From: Motiliproteus sp963974645
GTDB taxonomy: Bacteria; Pseudomonadota; Gammaproteobacteria; Pseudomonadales; Balneatricaceae
Length of the DNA stretch: 15,761 bases
NCBI GenBank assembly: GCA_963974645.1
Contig: CAXBEA010000095.1
Coordinates: forward strand, 1-15,761
Direction: 5' to 3'
Within the stretch, counting starts at the first letter, position 1. Each line of letters opens with the position of its first letter. Under the pieces are notes generated by a model. It was not told where the DNA came from and ran no database searches. It saw nothing but the letters and a program-made list of their open reading frames with translations. A program made the translations under genes and the position numbers. Below are positions 8,595 through 15,455 of the stretch, piece by piece.

Positions 8595-9695
8595 TTAGGC
8601 TCCGGTAAAGTTAAGACTAAAGCCGAGAAGCAGTTGTGATGTATCCAGATCTTTTTTAGCAGAGTTCTTGAAATCATCCGTTGATTTCCAGTAGGCAGCA
8701 TGTACGCGGAAGTTATTAACCCCGTCTTTACCGCGATCAGGGTAATACTCAAGGGCTACCGTGTAGGCATTTCGGTCTAAGGGTTTGAAGTTATCATCTG
8801 TATTCACATCACCGCCATCAGAAGAACTGGTTTCAAACTTAACCAAAGGCTGGAGTTTTCCACCCATCATGAAAAGACGCGCTTGCAATGCGAGGGTATC
8901 ATACGACTGATCTTCTTCCCCAATTCTAGATTCAATATCAGCCCGCATATAGTCCGCTTCGAGCTGTACGATATCTTTCGTGAACCGAGTGCCTACAGTA
9001 AAGTAGCTGTCGGCCGATGACTTTGCCGTAATAGCGCCGCCTGCAGCTTTTTGTTCTGTTCGAGGGAAGTATACATACGATACGATAGGCTCAAACATAC
9101 CTTCTGCCAGGTTACCGTACCAGGTTGCTGCATAGCCAAAATCGTCTTGGTTGCTTGTTTCATCACCTGTATTCACTGCAGAAAAGACAAACGATTGACC
9201 GTTAAAGCTCGGCATCAGCGCGACACCGGTTCTGTAGAAAGGATTTACATCACAGGTTAGCGAGTACTTATACACATCTTGGCCGCTGTAATCCCCTTCA
9301 CGGCCACAGACGCCCGCAAAATATTGCTTACCGACTCGAACTTTCAAATTATCAGTAACGGTTCGATCTATATATGCGTAGTTGACACCTGGACCCGTGC
9401 TGTCTATGCCGTTACCGGCATCCAGGCTTTTGTCCAAACGGTATCGAACCCGGTAACTGGTTTTATCATTTAGTTGCCCTTTGAAATTCAGGCGCAGGTA
9501 GTTAAATTGAAACCTATTCGAATCCTTGTCACCGTTGATATCGGTAGCATCATCCGATTGGTTCGCCTGCGCGTCAGCCCGCATATAAAGGCCAACCTGG
9601 TGATTAGGAAACCCAGACTCCGCGAATGACTGTGCGGAAACTAAAGCTATCGTCGAAAATAACACCGATCGAGTAAATGTGAATTTTTTCATCAT
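8595..9695 (-). CDS. Outer-membrane porin, OprO/OprP-like
   Basis: Predicted outer-membrane beta-barrel of 366 residues with an N-terminal signal peptide (MMKKFTFTRSVLFSTIALVSAQSFA, about 1-25). Alternating hydrophobic and polar strands separated by Asp/Asn/Gly-rich loops are visible throughout, e.g. FNYLRLNFKGQLNDKTSYRVRYRLD (roughly residues 64-88, in two parts NYLRLNFKG and SYRVRYRLD). The N-terminal pattern is typical of phosphate-selective-type (OprO/P) porins, but a specific solute cannot be read from it. Two Cys (about 130 and 148) may form a loop disulfide. The protein ends LGFSLNFTGA, so the usual terminal aromatic is followed by three extra residues. The ATG at 9695 is preferred over an upstream GTG (9713) because the signal peptide begins with MMKK; its ribosome-binding site (AGAG) is weak. 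It lies between the TRAP module and the Met-rich gene. Confidence 0.85.
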   Translation of the reverse strand: MMKKFTFTRSVLFSTIALVSAQSFAESGFPNHQVGLYMRADAQANQSDDATDINGDKDSNRFQFNYLRLNFKGQLNDKTSYRVRYRLDKSLDAGNGIDSTGPGVNYAYIDRTVTDNLKVRVGKQYFAGVCGREGDYSGQDVYKYSLTCDVNPFYRTGVALMPSFNGQSFVFSAVNTGDETSNQDDFGYAATWYGNLAEGMFEPIVSYVYFPRTEQKAAGGAITAKSSADSYFTVGTRFTKDIVQLEADYMRADIESRIGEEDQSYDTLALQARLFMMGGKLQPLVKFETSSSDGGDVNTDDNFKPLDRNAYTVALEYYPDRGKDGVNNFRVHAAYWKSTDDFKNSAKKDLDTSQLLLGFSLNFTGA

Positions 9696-9727
9696 ACAGG
9701 GGTCTCTGTTCACAATATTATTTTAAG

Positions 9728-9745
9728 TTATGTTGGTTAACATAA
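9728..9745. promoter_or_regulatory. Palindromic putative operator upstream of the porin gene
   Basis: TTATGTT (9728-9734) and AACATAA (9739-9745) are perfect 7-bp inverted arms around GGTT, centred about 42 bases upstream of the porin start. The size and position fit a dimeric repressor or activator site overlapping the promoter or 5' leader. I found no matching palindrome in front of dctP or lysR, so there is no evidence that the neighbouring LysR protein uses it. Confidence 0.4.
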
Positions 9746-9821
9746 ACCTTGCAGCTGCAATATTTTACCACGAGCGCAGCCTAACCTAAGCGACCTCTAG
9801 AAAAAAGAAAAATATCAACCC

Positions 9822-9947
9822 GTTACAGCAAACAGCAAAAATTTCTAATTGTGGCTTTTTAACAGCATCAATACATAAAATTTATCGACTAAACAGAGGA
9901 ATACTCTTTAGCGACCCTGATCGCCTGCTCTACGACAGGATCGATCA
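9822..9947 (-). repeat. Direct repeat, copy A (lysR 3' end plus flank)
   Basis: These 126 bases align without gaps to 13017-13142, in the same orientation, with 15 mismatches by hand count (about 88% identity). Half of the copy is non-coding flank beyond the TAG stop codon (9889-9891); the rest is the last codons of a LysR-type gene. Four of the mismatches are clustered at 9877-9880. The two copies bracket the TRAP operon. Weaker similarity continues into 9948-9967. Confidence 0.9.
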
Positions 9948-10035
9948 GCGGACAGCGGGTCTGAATCTTAACCTGAGCCGCTTCGGCGATCTCAGCCAGG
10001 GCATAGATATCCAAGATCAACAACTCAGCGCTGGC
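9889..10035 (-). pseudogene. Beheaded 3' remnant of a second LysR-type regulator gene
   Basis: On the - strand an open frame without a start codon runs from a TGA at 10036-10038 to TAG at 9889-9891. It reads ...KIQTRCPLIDPVVEQAIRVAKEYSSV-stop, using lower-confidence residues upstream. The intact LysR gene at 13084-13980 ends ...PMQSSCALIDPVVELAIRVAKEYSSV, so 18 of the last 19 residues from LID onward are identical. Only about 25-45 C-terminal residues remain; the DNA-binding domain and most of the effector domain are absent, so no regulator can be made from it. It overlaps the last bases of dctM and begins in effect right at the dctM stop codon. It is not a simple copy of the intact gene: residues just upstream of LID differ clearly, so it came from a paralogue or from an older duplication. 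Confidence 0.85.
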
Positions 10036-11332
10036 TCATGTTGTTGGGCAGATAGGTCACGATCTCTGGGAAGATATAGATCAGTACCACCGCAAACAGG
10101 ATCAATAGGAAGAACGGCAGCGCGGCCTTGGCTACATAGAGAATATCCTTACCGGTCAGTGATTGAATCACGAACAGGTTGAAGCCCACCGGCGGCGTGA
10201 TCTGAGACATCTCGACCACCAGCACGATATAGATACCGAACCAGAGCAGATCGATGCCGGCCTGTTGCACCATCGGCAAGACCACCGCAACCGTCAGCAC
10301 CACCACCGAGATACCATCAAGGAAACAACCCAGCGCCACAAACAGGATGGTCAGATAGATCAGCAAGACCCCTGGTGTTAGGGACATCGCCCCGATCCAT
10401 TCGGCCAGTGCCCGAGGAATACCCAAAAAGCCCATCGCCAGGGTTAGAAAATGCGCCCCCGCCAGAATCATCCCGATCATGCAGGAGCTTTTAACCGCGC
10501 CGGTCAGACTCGCAACAAAACTGGTTTTACCCAGCGATCCGGTAACGCCCGCCAGGAACAGCGCCCCGACAACGCCTAGCGCCGCCGCTTCCGTTGGGGT
10601 GGTAAAACCACCGTAGATAGAGCCCAGGACAAAACCGATCAAACCCATGATCGGCAACAGCAATCGCAGCGCTTTGATCTTCGCAGCAAAGGACACATGC
10701 GACTTATCATGCTTGGGCAGTTCGTCTTTGTTCATCAGCGCCCAAATGACGGTGTAGCCCATAAACAAGGACACCAGCAAGAGCCCGGGCATCGCACCGG
10801 CGATAAACAGCCGTCCAATCGATACTTCAGCCGCAACACCGTAAACGATCAGAATGATCGAGGGCGGAATCAACAACCCCAGGGTGCCCGATCCGGCCAG
10901 TGTCCCAACCGCCATCTTGTCACTGTAGCCTTGCGCCTTAAGCTCCGGCAGCGTCATCCGCCCAATCGTCGCCGCGGTCGCTGCGGAGGATCCCGATACC
11001 GCAGCAAAGATCCCGCAGCTGAGGACATTCACATGCAATAGTTTGCCGGGTAATCCGCTGAGCCAGGGTGACAATCCCTTAAACAGATCTTCGGACAGGC
11101 GGGTTCGAAACAGAATTTCCCCCATCCAGATAAACAGCGGCAACGCGGTCAGCGACCAGGAGGTACTCGCGCCCCAGGTCGAGGTCGCAAACAGCAGACC
11201 GATCTGGTCATTGCCCGACAGCAGCAACCCCAGCACACCCACCCCAAACAGGGCCAGAGAAACCCAGACACCCAGCGCCAGCATCAGCAGCATGAACACC
11301 GCCAGACTGATCGCAATAACGGTCATATCCAT
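10025..11332 (-). CDS. dctM: TRAP transporter large membrane subunit (DctM)
   Basis: Large permease subunit of a tripartite ATP-independent periplasmic transporter, which uses the ion gradient to import the ligand delivered by DctP. It is 435 residues with about 11-12 hydrophobic segments, the normal DctM size. Recognisable DctM elements are PLFIWMGEILFRTRLSEDLF (about 63-82), SGSSAATAATIGRMTLPEL (about 113-131), GTLAGSGTLGLLIPPSIILIVYG (about 143-165, in two parts GTLAGSGTLGLL and IPPSIILIVYG) and the C-terminal EMSQITPPVGFNLFVIQ. The ATG shares one base with the dctQ stop codon (TAATG), indicating translational coupling. Its stop codon abuts the LysR remnant. Confidence 0.95.
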   Translation of the reverse strand: MDMTVIAISLAVFMLLMLALGVWVSLALFGVGVLGLLLSGNDQIGLLFATSTWGASTSWSLTALPLFIWMGEILFRTRLSEDLFKGLSPWLSGLPGKLLHVNVLSCGIFAAVSGSSAATAATIGRMTLPELKAQGYSDKMAVGTLAGSGTLGLLIPPSIILIVYGVAAEVSIGRLFIAGAMPGLLLVSLFMGYTVIWALMNKDELPKHDKSHVSFAAKIKALRLLLPIMGLIGFVLGSIYGGFTTPTEAAALGVVGALFLAGVTGSLGKTSFVASLTGAVKSSCMIGMILAGAHFLTLAMGFLGIPRALAEWIGAMSLTPGVLLIYLTILFVALGCFLDGISVVVLTVAVVLPMVQQAGIDLLWFGIYIVLVVEMSQITPPVGFNLFVIQSLTGKDILYVAKAALPFFLLILFAVVLIYIFPEIVTYLPNNMSQR

Positions 11333-11850
11333 TAGATCTCCTCCAGATGAAGCTCAGCTTCACTCGCCTTGTAAGAGGGGGTACGGCGACGTAGGACCGC
11401 AATAACATCATCTAAAACCGCAATATTCAAAACGACTATCCCCAATGCCACGGGCACCTGCGGGATCCAGATCGGGACCGAGACATAACCCGAAGAGACC
11501 TCTTCGAAGACATAGGACTCCCAAACCATATGCACCGAGTAGAAAGACATAAAACTGGTCAGCAACAGCGCAAAAATAAGCACCAACAACTCCTGAATGT
11601 ACCTTGATCGCTTGCTCCAGTTCTGAATAACCAGGGTGACACGAATGTGCGAACCGGTTCGAAAAGTATACGCCAGCCCAAAAAAGGTCGCGGCGGCTAA
11701 CGCGTAACCGGAGAAATCCTCCGCCGAGGGAACGATAAAATCAAACATTCTCCCGACAATCTGCGTCGTAATAATCAATGTAATCAACACGATGCAAAAA
11801 CCAGAGAGAAGTCCAGATACCAGATAGAGCTTATCTAAGAGAGCACGCAT
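11332..11850 (-). CDS. dctQ: TRAP transporter small membrane subunit (DctQ)
   Basis: The small four-helix membrane subunit that associates with DctM. It is 172 residues with hydrophobic segments at about 12-34, 47-62, 88-108 and 127-147. The stretch SAEDFSGYALAAATFFGLAYTFR followed by GSHIRVTL (about 42-72, quoted in two parts: SAEDFSGYALAAATFF and GLAYTFRTGSHIRVTL) is the typical DctQ core, with an acidic pair before helix 2 and a conserved HIRV element after it. The start at 11850 has a modest AAGG upstream. A stem-loop lies between it and dctP; it overlaps dctM by one base. Confidence 0.93.
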   Translation of the reverse strand: MRALLDKLYLVSGLLSGFCIVLITLIITTQIVGRMFDFIVPSAEDFSGYALAAATFFGLAYTFRTGSHIRVTLVIQNWSKRSRYIQELLVLIFALLLTSFMSFYSVHMVWESYVFEEVSSGYVSVPIWIPQVPVALGIVVLNIAVLDDVIAVLRRRTPSYKASEAELHLEEI

Positions 11851-11867
11851 AGTAGCAGCCTTAGGTG

Positions 11868-11896
11868 ATAGGCCCTGCCGAAAAGGCAGGGCCTAT
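11868..11896 (-). promoter_or_regulatory. Intercistronic stem-loop between dctP and dctQ
   Basis: ATAGGCCCTGCC (11868-11879) and GGCAGGGCCTAT (11885-11896) form a perfect 12-bp GC-rich stem with a 5-base loop. There is no T-run on the - strand, so this is more likely a partial attenuator or a 3'-end protector for the dctP part of the transcript. That is a common arrangement in binding-protein-dependent operons, where the periplasmic protein is needed in excess of the membrane subunits. Confidence 0.7.
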
Positions 11897-11935
11897 TAGG
11901 AGTAACAACAGACCAGGGCTTAGCCCAGCGACGGC

Positions 11936-12901
11936 TTACTTTCGATAGGTGTTCAGAATCGCCTCAACCTCTGGCGCTTCTGCCTTCCATTCCTGAATCA
12001 TGACCTCACCGATCTTATCCAACTCTGCCATCAGCTCAGTAGACGGCTCGGAAACGACGATCCCTTTTTCAGCCAGGGTTTTGGTATCCTCAAGTGCCTT
12101 GCCGCGAACACCGGCCCAGCCTTTCTTCTCTGCACTGGCAGCGGCGGCCAGAATCACCTGCTGGGTGTTCTTATCCAGGCGTTTAAAGGCACGCTTGTTG
12201 ACGACCACCACATTCTTAGGAATCCAAGCACGGACATCGGTGTAGTGGCTCAGATAATCCCAGGCCTGGCCATTCACGCCGGTAGAGGGTGAGGTGATCA
12301 TGGCATCGATGATACCGGTACTGAACGCCTGAGGAATCTCAGGCACCTGCACCGTTGTTGGCGCGGTCCCCATCAGATCCGCCAAGCGCGAGGTCGAGGG
12401 GCTGTATGCACGCATCTTCTGTCCCTGGATATCAGCCAGGCTATTTATCGGCGCTTTGGAGTACAGACTCTGGGCAGGCCAGGCTACGGTATACAGCAGC
12501 AGCATCCCCTCTTTGTCGAGTTGCTTTTCGACCTCAGGTTTAGCGGCCTTCCAGAGTTTCTCTGCACTCTCGTAAGTCGTTGCCAAAAAAGGAATATTAT
12601 CGTGTTTAAAAACAGGATGGGTATTACCCATAATACCGATAAAGACTTCACCCAGTTGAACCTGGCCGGTTTTAACCGCTCGGGCGATCTCGGGATGCTT
12701 AATCAGGGACGCACCGGAATGAACCACGATATCAAGATCACCGGCGGTCTTGCTCTTAATCTCTTCGGCAAACTGATGCGCGATCTGGGTCGGTAGATTC
12801 GCATCGCCATAGGGCGTCGGCATATGCCATTGAGCGGCCTGAACCGAGGCTGCAACGAGTGTACCGGCCAGAAAGAGGGAACCCGTGATTTTTTTTAGCA
12901 T
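11936..12901 (-). CDS. dctP: TRAP transporter periplasmic solute-binding protein (DctP family)
   Basis: Captures the substrate in the periplasm and delivers it to DctQM. The 321-residue precursor has a signal peptide MLKKITGSLFLAGTLVAASVQA (about 1-22, quoted in parts MLKKITGSLF and LAGTLVAASVQA) with an Ala-x-Ala-like site before AQWH. The fold shows the family's usual landmarks: the GQKMRAYSPS block (about 161-170), carrying the Arg expected to bind a ligand carboxylate, and the QAFSTGIIDAMITSP block (about 188-202). The ATG at 12901 is preceded by GGAG within a 7-base spacing; an in-frame TTG further upstream overlaps that ribosome-binding site and is rejected. The conserved Arg suggests an organic acid; the actual substrate cannot be read from sequence. 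Confidence 0.95.
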   Translation of the reverse strand: MLKKITGSLFLAGTLVAASVQAAQWHMPTPYGDANLPTQIAHQFAEEIKSKTAGDLDIVVHSGASLIKHPEIARAVKTGQVQLGEVFIGIMGNTHPVFKHDNIPFLATTYESAEKLWKAAKPEVEKQLDKEGMLLLYTVAWPAQSLYSKAPINSLADIQGQKMRAYSPSTSRLADLMGTAPTTVQVPEIPQAFSTGIIDAMITSPSTGVNGQAWDYLSHYTDVRAWIPKNVVVVNKRAFKRLDKNTQQVILAAAASAEKKGWAGVRGKALEDTKTLAEKGIVVSEPSTELMAELDKIGEVMIQEWKAEAPEVEAILNTYRK

Positions 12902-12934
12902 TGGTCGTTTCTCCAATTGTACTGCTTATTGTTA

Positions 12935-12963
12935 ATTATCATTCGCTGCACAGAAGACGAAAA
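12935..12963 (-). promoter_or_regulatory. Possible dctP promoter (weak)
   Basis: On the - strand GATAAT (+ strand 12935-12940) is a fair -10 hexamer, with TTTTCG (12958-12963) 17 bases upstream as a poor -35. It lies 34-62 bases upstream of the dctP start, in the 182-bp gap after lysR. No clear T-N11-A LysR box was identified with confidence. A weak -35 would fit activator dependence, but that is inference. Confidence 0.25.
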
Positions 12964-13016
12964 GTCATCTCTAGGTGCAGGCCCTATACTTAGGTTAGAT
13001 CAGAGACTAGGGGCAG

Positions 13017-13142
13017 GTTACAGCAAGCAGTAAAAATTTCTAATTATGGTTTTTTAACAGTATCAATACATATTTCTTATCAACTAAACAGAGGAATACT
13101 CTTTAGCGACCCTAATTGCCAGCTCGACCACAGGATCGATCA
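13017..13142 (-). repeat. Direct repeat, copy B (intact lysR 3' end plus flank)
   Basis: This is the counterpart of 9822-9947, in the same orientation, aligned over 126 bases with 15 mismatches and no gaps. It comprises the last 19 codons and stop of the intact lysR (13084-13142) and 67 bases of downstream non-coding sequence. The non-coding flank is nearly as conserved as the coding part, so the copies share a common origin rather than just a protein motif. Confidence 0.9.
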
Positions 13143-13980
13143 AGGCACAGGAGGACTGCATCGGGTAGGAGGCGGTGAAATCCAGCTTGCTTGGCATCCA
13201 GGTTGCGTTGACCTCTTTGAGCCGCCCCTCCGTCAGCTCTTTGCTGATCATCACCCGGGGTAACGTGGAGATGCCGACACCATCCAGAGTCAAGCGATGG
13301 CAGGCAGCCAGGGAGCTGGAGGTAAAAAATCGCGGCGGCTGGCCGTCTAGCTGACGGAACCTGTGGCTAATTTCGGCGAAGGGTTTGGTGTTACGGGCGT
13401 AGGTAATGATGGGCCACTGGGTCAACTCTTCGGGCGTGAGCAACCGGTCCGGCAAATCAAGCACCGGACTCGCGGCCCAGATCAGAGGGAAGGTGCAGAG
13501 CTCTTGATTGGTAATCAAAGGGGCCGAAATAGGCCCCATCAGAAAAGCAATATCGAGCGAGCGGTCCAACAGGCCTGCGCGCAAATTGTTGGTGGTATCA
13601 ACAGTCAACTCCACATCCAGCTTCGGCATACCGGTATGCAGACCGCTAAACAGTTCGGGTAGCCAGGTATGAACGATAGTTTCCGACACCCCCAGACGCA
13701 GAATCCCGGAGAGCGTCTGCGAATTATCGGCGCGCTTGAGCAACTGTTCCGACATCAGGATAACTTTCTCGGCATACGGGAGCAGTTCTTGCCCTTTAGC
13801 CGTCAGCGAGACCGGACCTGGCCCACCATCACGCTCAAACAGTTTTACCCCCAACTCGGCCTCGAGGGCGGCAATCCGTGAAGAGATCGCAGGCTGGGTG
13901 GTGAATTGGCGCTCGGCGGTTTTTCTGAAACTACCCAGGGTGGCGACCCAGATAAAGGTTTCCAAGCGTTTCAAATTCAT
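13084..13980 (-). CDS. LysR-family transcriptional regulator
   Basis: The protein has 298 residues, the standard length. An N-terminal winged helix-turn-helix (about 1-60) includes ATLGSFRKTAERQFTTQPAI (about 13-32) and the LGVKLFERD recognition-wing motif (about 43-51). It is followed by a linker helix and a periplasmic-binding-protein-like effector domain (about 90-290). The start ATG at 13980 has AAGGAG about 9 bases upstream. It is encoded just upstream of dctPQM on the same strand, so it probably controls that transporter in response to its substrate; most LysR proteins are divergent from their targets, so co-directional placement is less common. Its 3' end is duplicated downstream of dctM. 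The 234-bp gap to ppnP (13981-14214) should hold the lysR and ppnP promoters; I could not define them. Confidence 0.92.
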   Translation of the reverse strand: MNLKRLETFIWVATLGSFRKTAERQFTTQPAISSRIAALEAELGVKLFERDGGPGPVSLTAKGQELLPYAEKVILMSEQLLKRADNSQTLSGILRLGVSETIVHTWLPELFSGLHTGMPKLDVELTVDTTNNLRAGLLDRSLDIAFLMGPISAPLITNQELCTFPLIWAASPVLDLPDRLLTPEELTQWPIITYARNTKPFAEISHRFRQLDGQPPRFFTSSSLAACHRLTLDGVGISTLPRVMISKELTEGRLKEVNATWMPSKLDFTASYPMQSSCALIDPVVELAIRVAKEYSSV

Positions 13981-14214
13981 CGTTGGCGGCTCCTTAAAGG
14001 AAATACATTGTTATCTAATTTACGCTACCGATGAGACAACAAGAACCCAGCTCTTTACAAATAACAACCCGACTTACTGGCAACCCCCTGGGCGGCATTC
14101 TGAAATTTCCTCGGTTAAATCTACAAAAACCCAAACCAACCCAGCTGACGCCACCCACCCAACCCGTTATGATTGACGCCAATTTGCTTCTACGTCTTGC
14201 CCAAGGATCCTCCG

Positions 14215-14526
14215 ATGTCTCAGTTTGATCATGTATCCATCGTTAAACAGGCCAACGTCTACTTTGATGGTAAAGTCACCAGCCGTGCGGTTCTATTCGC
14301 CGACGGTAGCCGTAAAACCTTGGGGATAATGATGCCTGGCGACTACGAGTTCGGCACCGAGCAGGCTGAGCTGATGGAAATTCTGGCGGGTGATCTTGAG
14401 ATCCTGCTTCCCGGCCAAGACGAATGGCAGACTGTTGTTGCCGGCCAGGCTTTCAATGTTCCGGCTAACGCGGCATTTAAGTTACGGGTAAAACAGCTTA
14501 CCGATTACTGCTGTTCTTACCTTTAG
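14215..14526 (+). CDS. ppnP: Pyrimidine/purine nucleoside phosphorylase PpnP
   Basis: Small cupin-fold enzyme (formerly YaiE/DUF1255) that phosphorolyses several nucleosides to free base and ribose-1-phosphate. It is 103 residues, close to the family's ~95-105. The hallmark sequence runs NVYFDGKVTSRAVLFADGSRKTLGIMMPGDYEF (about 14-46, quoted in parts NVYFDGKVTSRAVLF and ADGSRKTLGIMMPGDYEF), then ELMEILAGDLEI and FNVPANAAFKLRV, ending DYCCSYL. The ATG at 14215 has AAGGA at 14203-14207 with a 7-base spacer, and is preferred to an upstream in-frame ATG at 14173 that has no family similarity in its first 14 residues. It is divergent from lysR and 39 bp before the DUF2058 gene. Confidence 0.93.
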   Translation: MSQFDHVSIVKQANVYFDGKVTSRAVLFADGSRKTLGIMMPGDYEFGTEQAELMEILAGDLEILLPGQDEWQTVVAGQAFNVPANAAFKLRVKQLTDYCCSYL

Positions 14527-14565
14527 CCCTCACCTTTAACTATCTCCGGACAACGAGCCATTGCC

Positions 14566-15093
14566 ATGAGTTCACTGAAAGATCAACTACTCAACGCCGG
14601 ACTGGTAAATAAAAAGCAGGTCCAGCAAGCCAAGAAGCAGAAGCACCAGCAAAAACAGTCGGGCCAGGTTACTGCCGATCAGGAGGCGCGTGCGCGCACT
14701 GAGCAGATCAAGGCAGAAAAAATAGCCCGTGATCGAGATCTTAATCGGCAACGACAGGCGGCCGCTGAAGAAAAGGCGATCATTGCGCAGATCCGCCAGC
14801 TGATAGAAACCAACCAGGTCGGTCGTGACAACGGCGAGGTGGCCTACAACTTTACCGATGGTTCCAAGATCAAACGCCTGTATCTAACCGAGCTACTGAT
14901 CAACCAGCTAAGTAACGGCATGCTGGCGATCGTAAAGCAGGATGAAGGTTACGCACTGGTCCCTGGCAAGGTCGCCGAGCGTATCGCTCAGCGCGATCCG
15001 GGTATGGTTCTGGTACGGCATACACCGACGCAGAAAACGGATGAAGAAGATCCCTATGCGGACTTCCAGATCCCTGACGATCTGATGTGGTAA
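14566..15093 (+). CDS. DUF2058 family protein (YaiL-like)
   Basis: A cytoplasmic protein of 175 residues. The N-terminus MSSLKDQLLNAGLVNKKQ (1-18) and a highly charged Lys/Gln-rich stretch (about 17-75, AKKQKHQQKQ etc., predicted helical or coiled) are typical of DUF2058, as is YNFTDGSKIKRLYL (about 98-111) in the globular half. The family has been annotated as nucleoprotein or polynucleotide-associated, but its biochemical role is unsettled. The ribosome-binding site before the ATG is weak (CGAG at about 14554). It is probably co-transcribed with ppnP and the DUF3301 gene (gaps 39 and 28 bp, no terminator seen). Confidence 0.85.
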   Translation: MSSLKDQLLNAGLVNKKQVQQAKKQKHQQKQSGQVTADQEARARTEQIKAEKIARDRDLNRQRQAAAEEKAIIAQIRQLIETNQVGRDNGEVAYNFTDGSKIKRLYLTELLINQLSNGMLAIVKQDEGYALVPGKVAERIAQRDPGMVLVRHTPTQKTDEEDPYADFQIPDDLMW

Positions 15094-15121
15094 TGATGCA
15101 GAGCTGTCAACGGAGCGTCCC

Positions 15122-15445
15122 TTGTACCTGACCCTGACCGACTTGGCCTGGTTTGTCGTCCTAGGCACGGCTGCCTATATTTGGTGGCACGGCCGGGGGC
15201 TAAAAGACAAGGCTCTGACGGTGGTCAAGCGCTACTGCGACGAACAGCAACTACAGCTGCTTGATGAGGGACTGGTGCTGGACAAGGTCCGAATCGCCAG
15301 AGGAGAGTTTGGTCTATTCTGCCTAAGGCGTCGGTACCGATTTGAATTCTCATCCACCGGTGACGAACGTTACTACGGGACACTGGATCTGCTAGGAAAG
15401 CGGATCCAGTCGATCAAACTGGATCCGCATCGGATGCCGCTTTAA
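15122..15445 (+). CDS. DUF3301 family small membrane-anchored protein
   Basis: The protein is 107 residues. One hydrophobic segment near the N-terminus (about 5-22, TLTDLAWFVVLGTAAYIW) should act as a membrane anchor, leaving a basic soluble domain with the motifs YCDEQQLQLLDEGLVLDKVR (about 39-58), FCLRRRYRFEFSSTGDERYYG (about 67-87, quoted in parts FCLRRRYRFEF and SSTGDERYYG) and a terminal DPHRMPL. These match the DUF3301 family as I know it; its function is unknown. The start is a TTG at 15122 with GGAG at 15112-15115. The nearby ATGs at 15093 and 15096 are out of frame. A perfect inverted repeat lies within its last codons. Confidence 0.8.
   Translation: MYLTLTDLAWFVVLGTAAYIWWHGRGLKDKALTVVKRYCDEQQLQLLDEGLVLDKVRIARGEFGLFCLRRRYRFEFSSTGDERYYGTLDLLGKRIQSIKLDPHRMPL
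15400..15428. repeat. Perfect 11-bp inverted repeat inside the 3' end of the DUF3301 gene
   Basis: GCGGATCCAGT (15400-15410) and ACTGGATCCGC (15418-15428) are exact reverse complements around CGATCAA. They end 15 bases before the stop codon and 28 bases before the end of the convergent slyD gene. The hairpin falls where both transcripts should end and may act as a bidirectional transcript-end structure; there is no T-run. The repeat codes for the family-conserved DPHR tail, so chance coding constraint is also possible. Confidence 0.5.
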
Positions 15446-15455
15446 GCAGCGCCGA

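Noticed and set aside
12902..12916. TTG at 12916 as the dctP start
   Set aside because: The codons between it and the ATG at 12901 contain the GGAG ribosome-binding site, and the signal peptide starts naturally at MLKK.
13017..13034. Possible hairpin TTACAGCAAGCAGTAA in repeat copy B as a lysR terminator
   Set aside because: The pairing is imperfect, and the symmetry is lost in copy A, so it is not a conserved structural element.
9822..13142. The direct repeats as attachment sites of an integrase-driven island or as composite-transposon ends
   Set aside because: There is no integrase, transposase or tRNA gene in the window, and the repeats are diverged gene tails without terminal inverted repeats. 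Homologous recombination or duplication explains them better.
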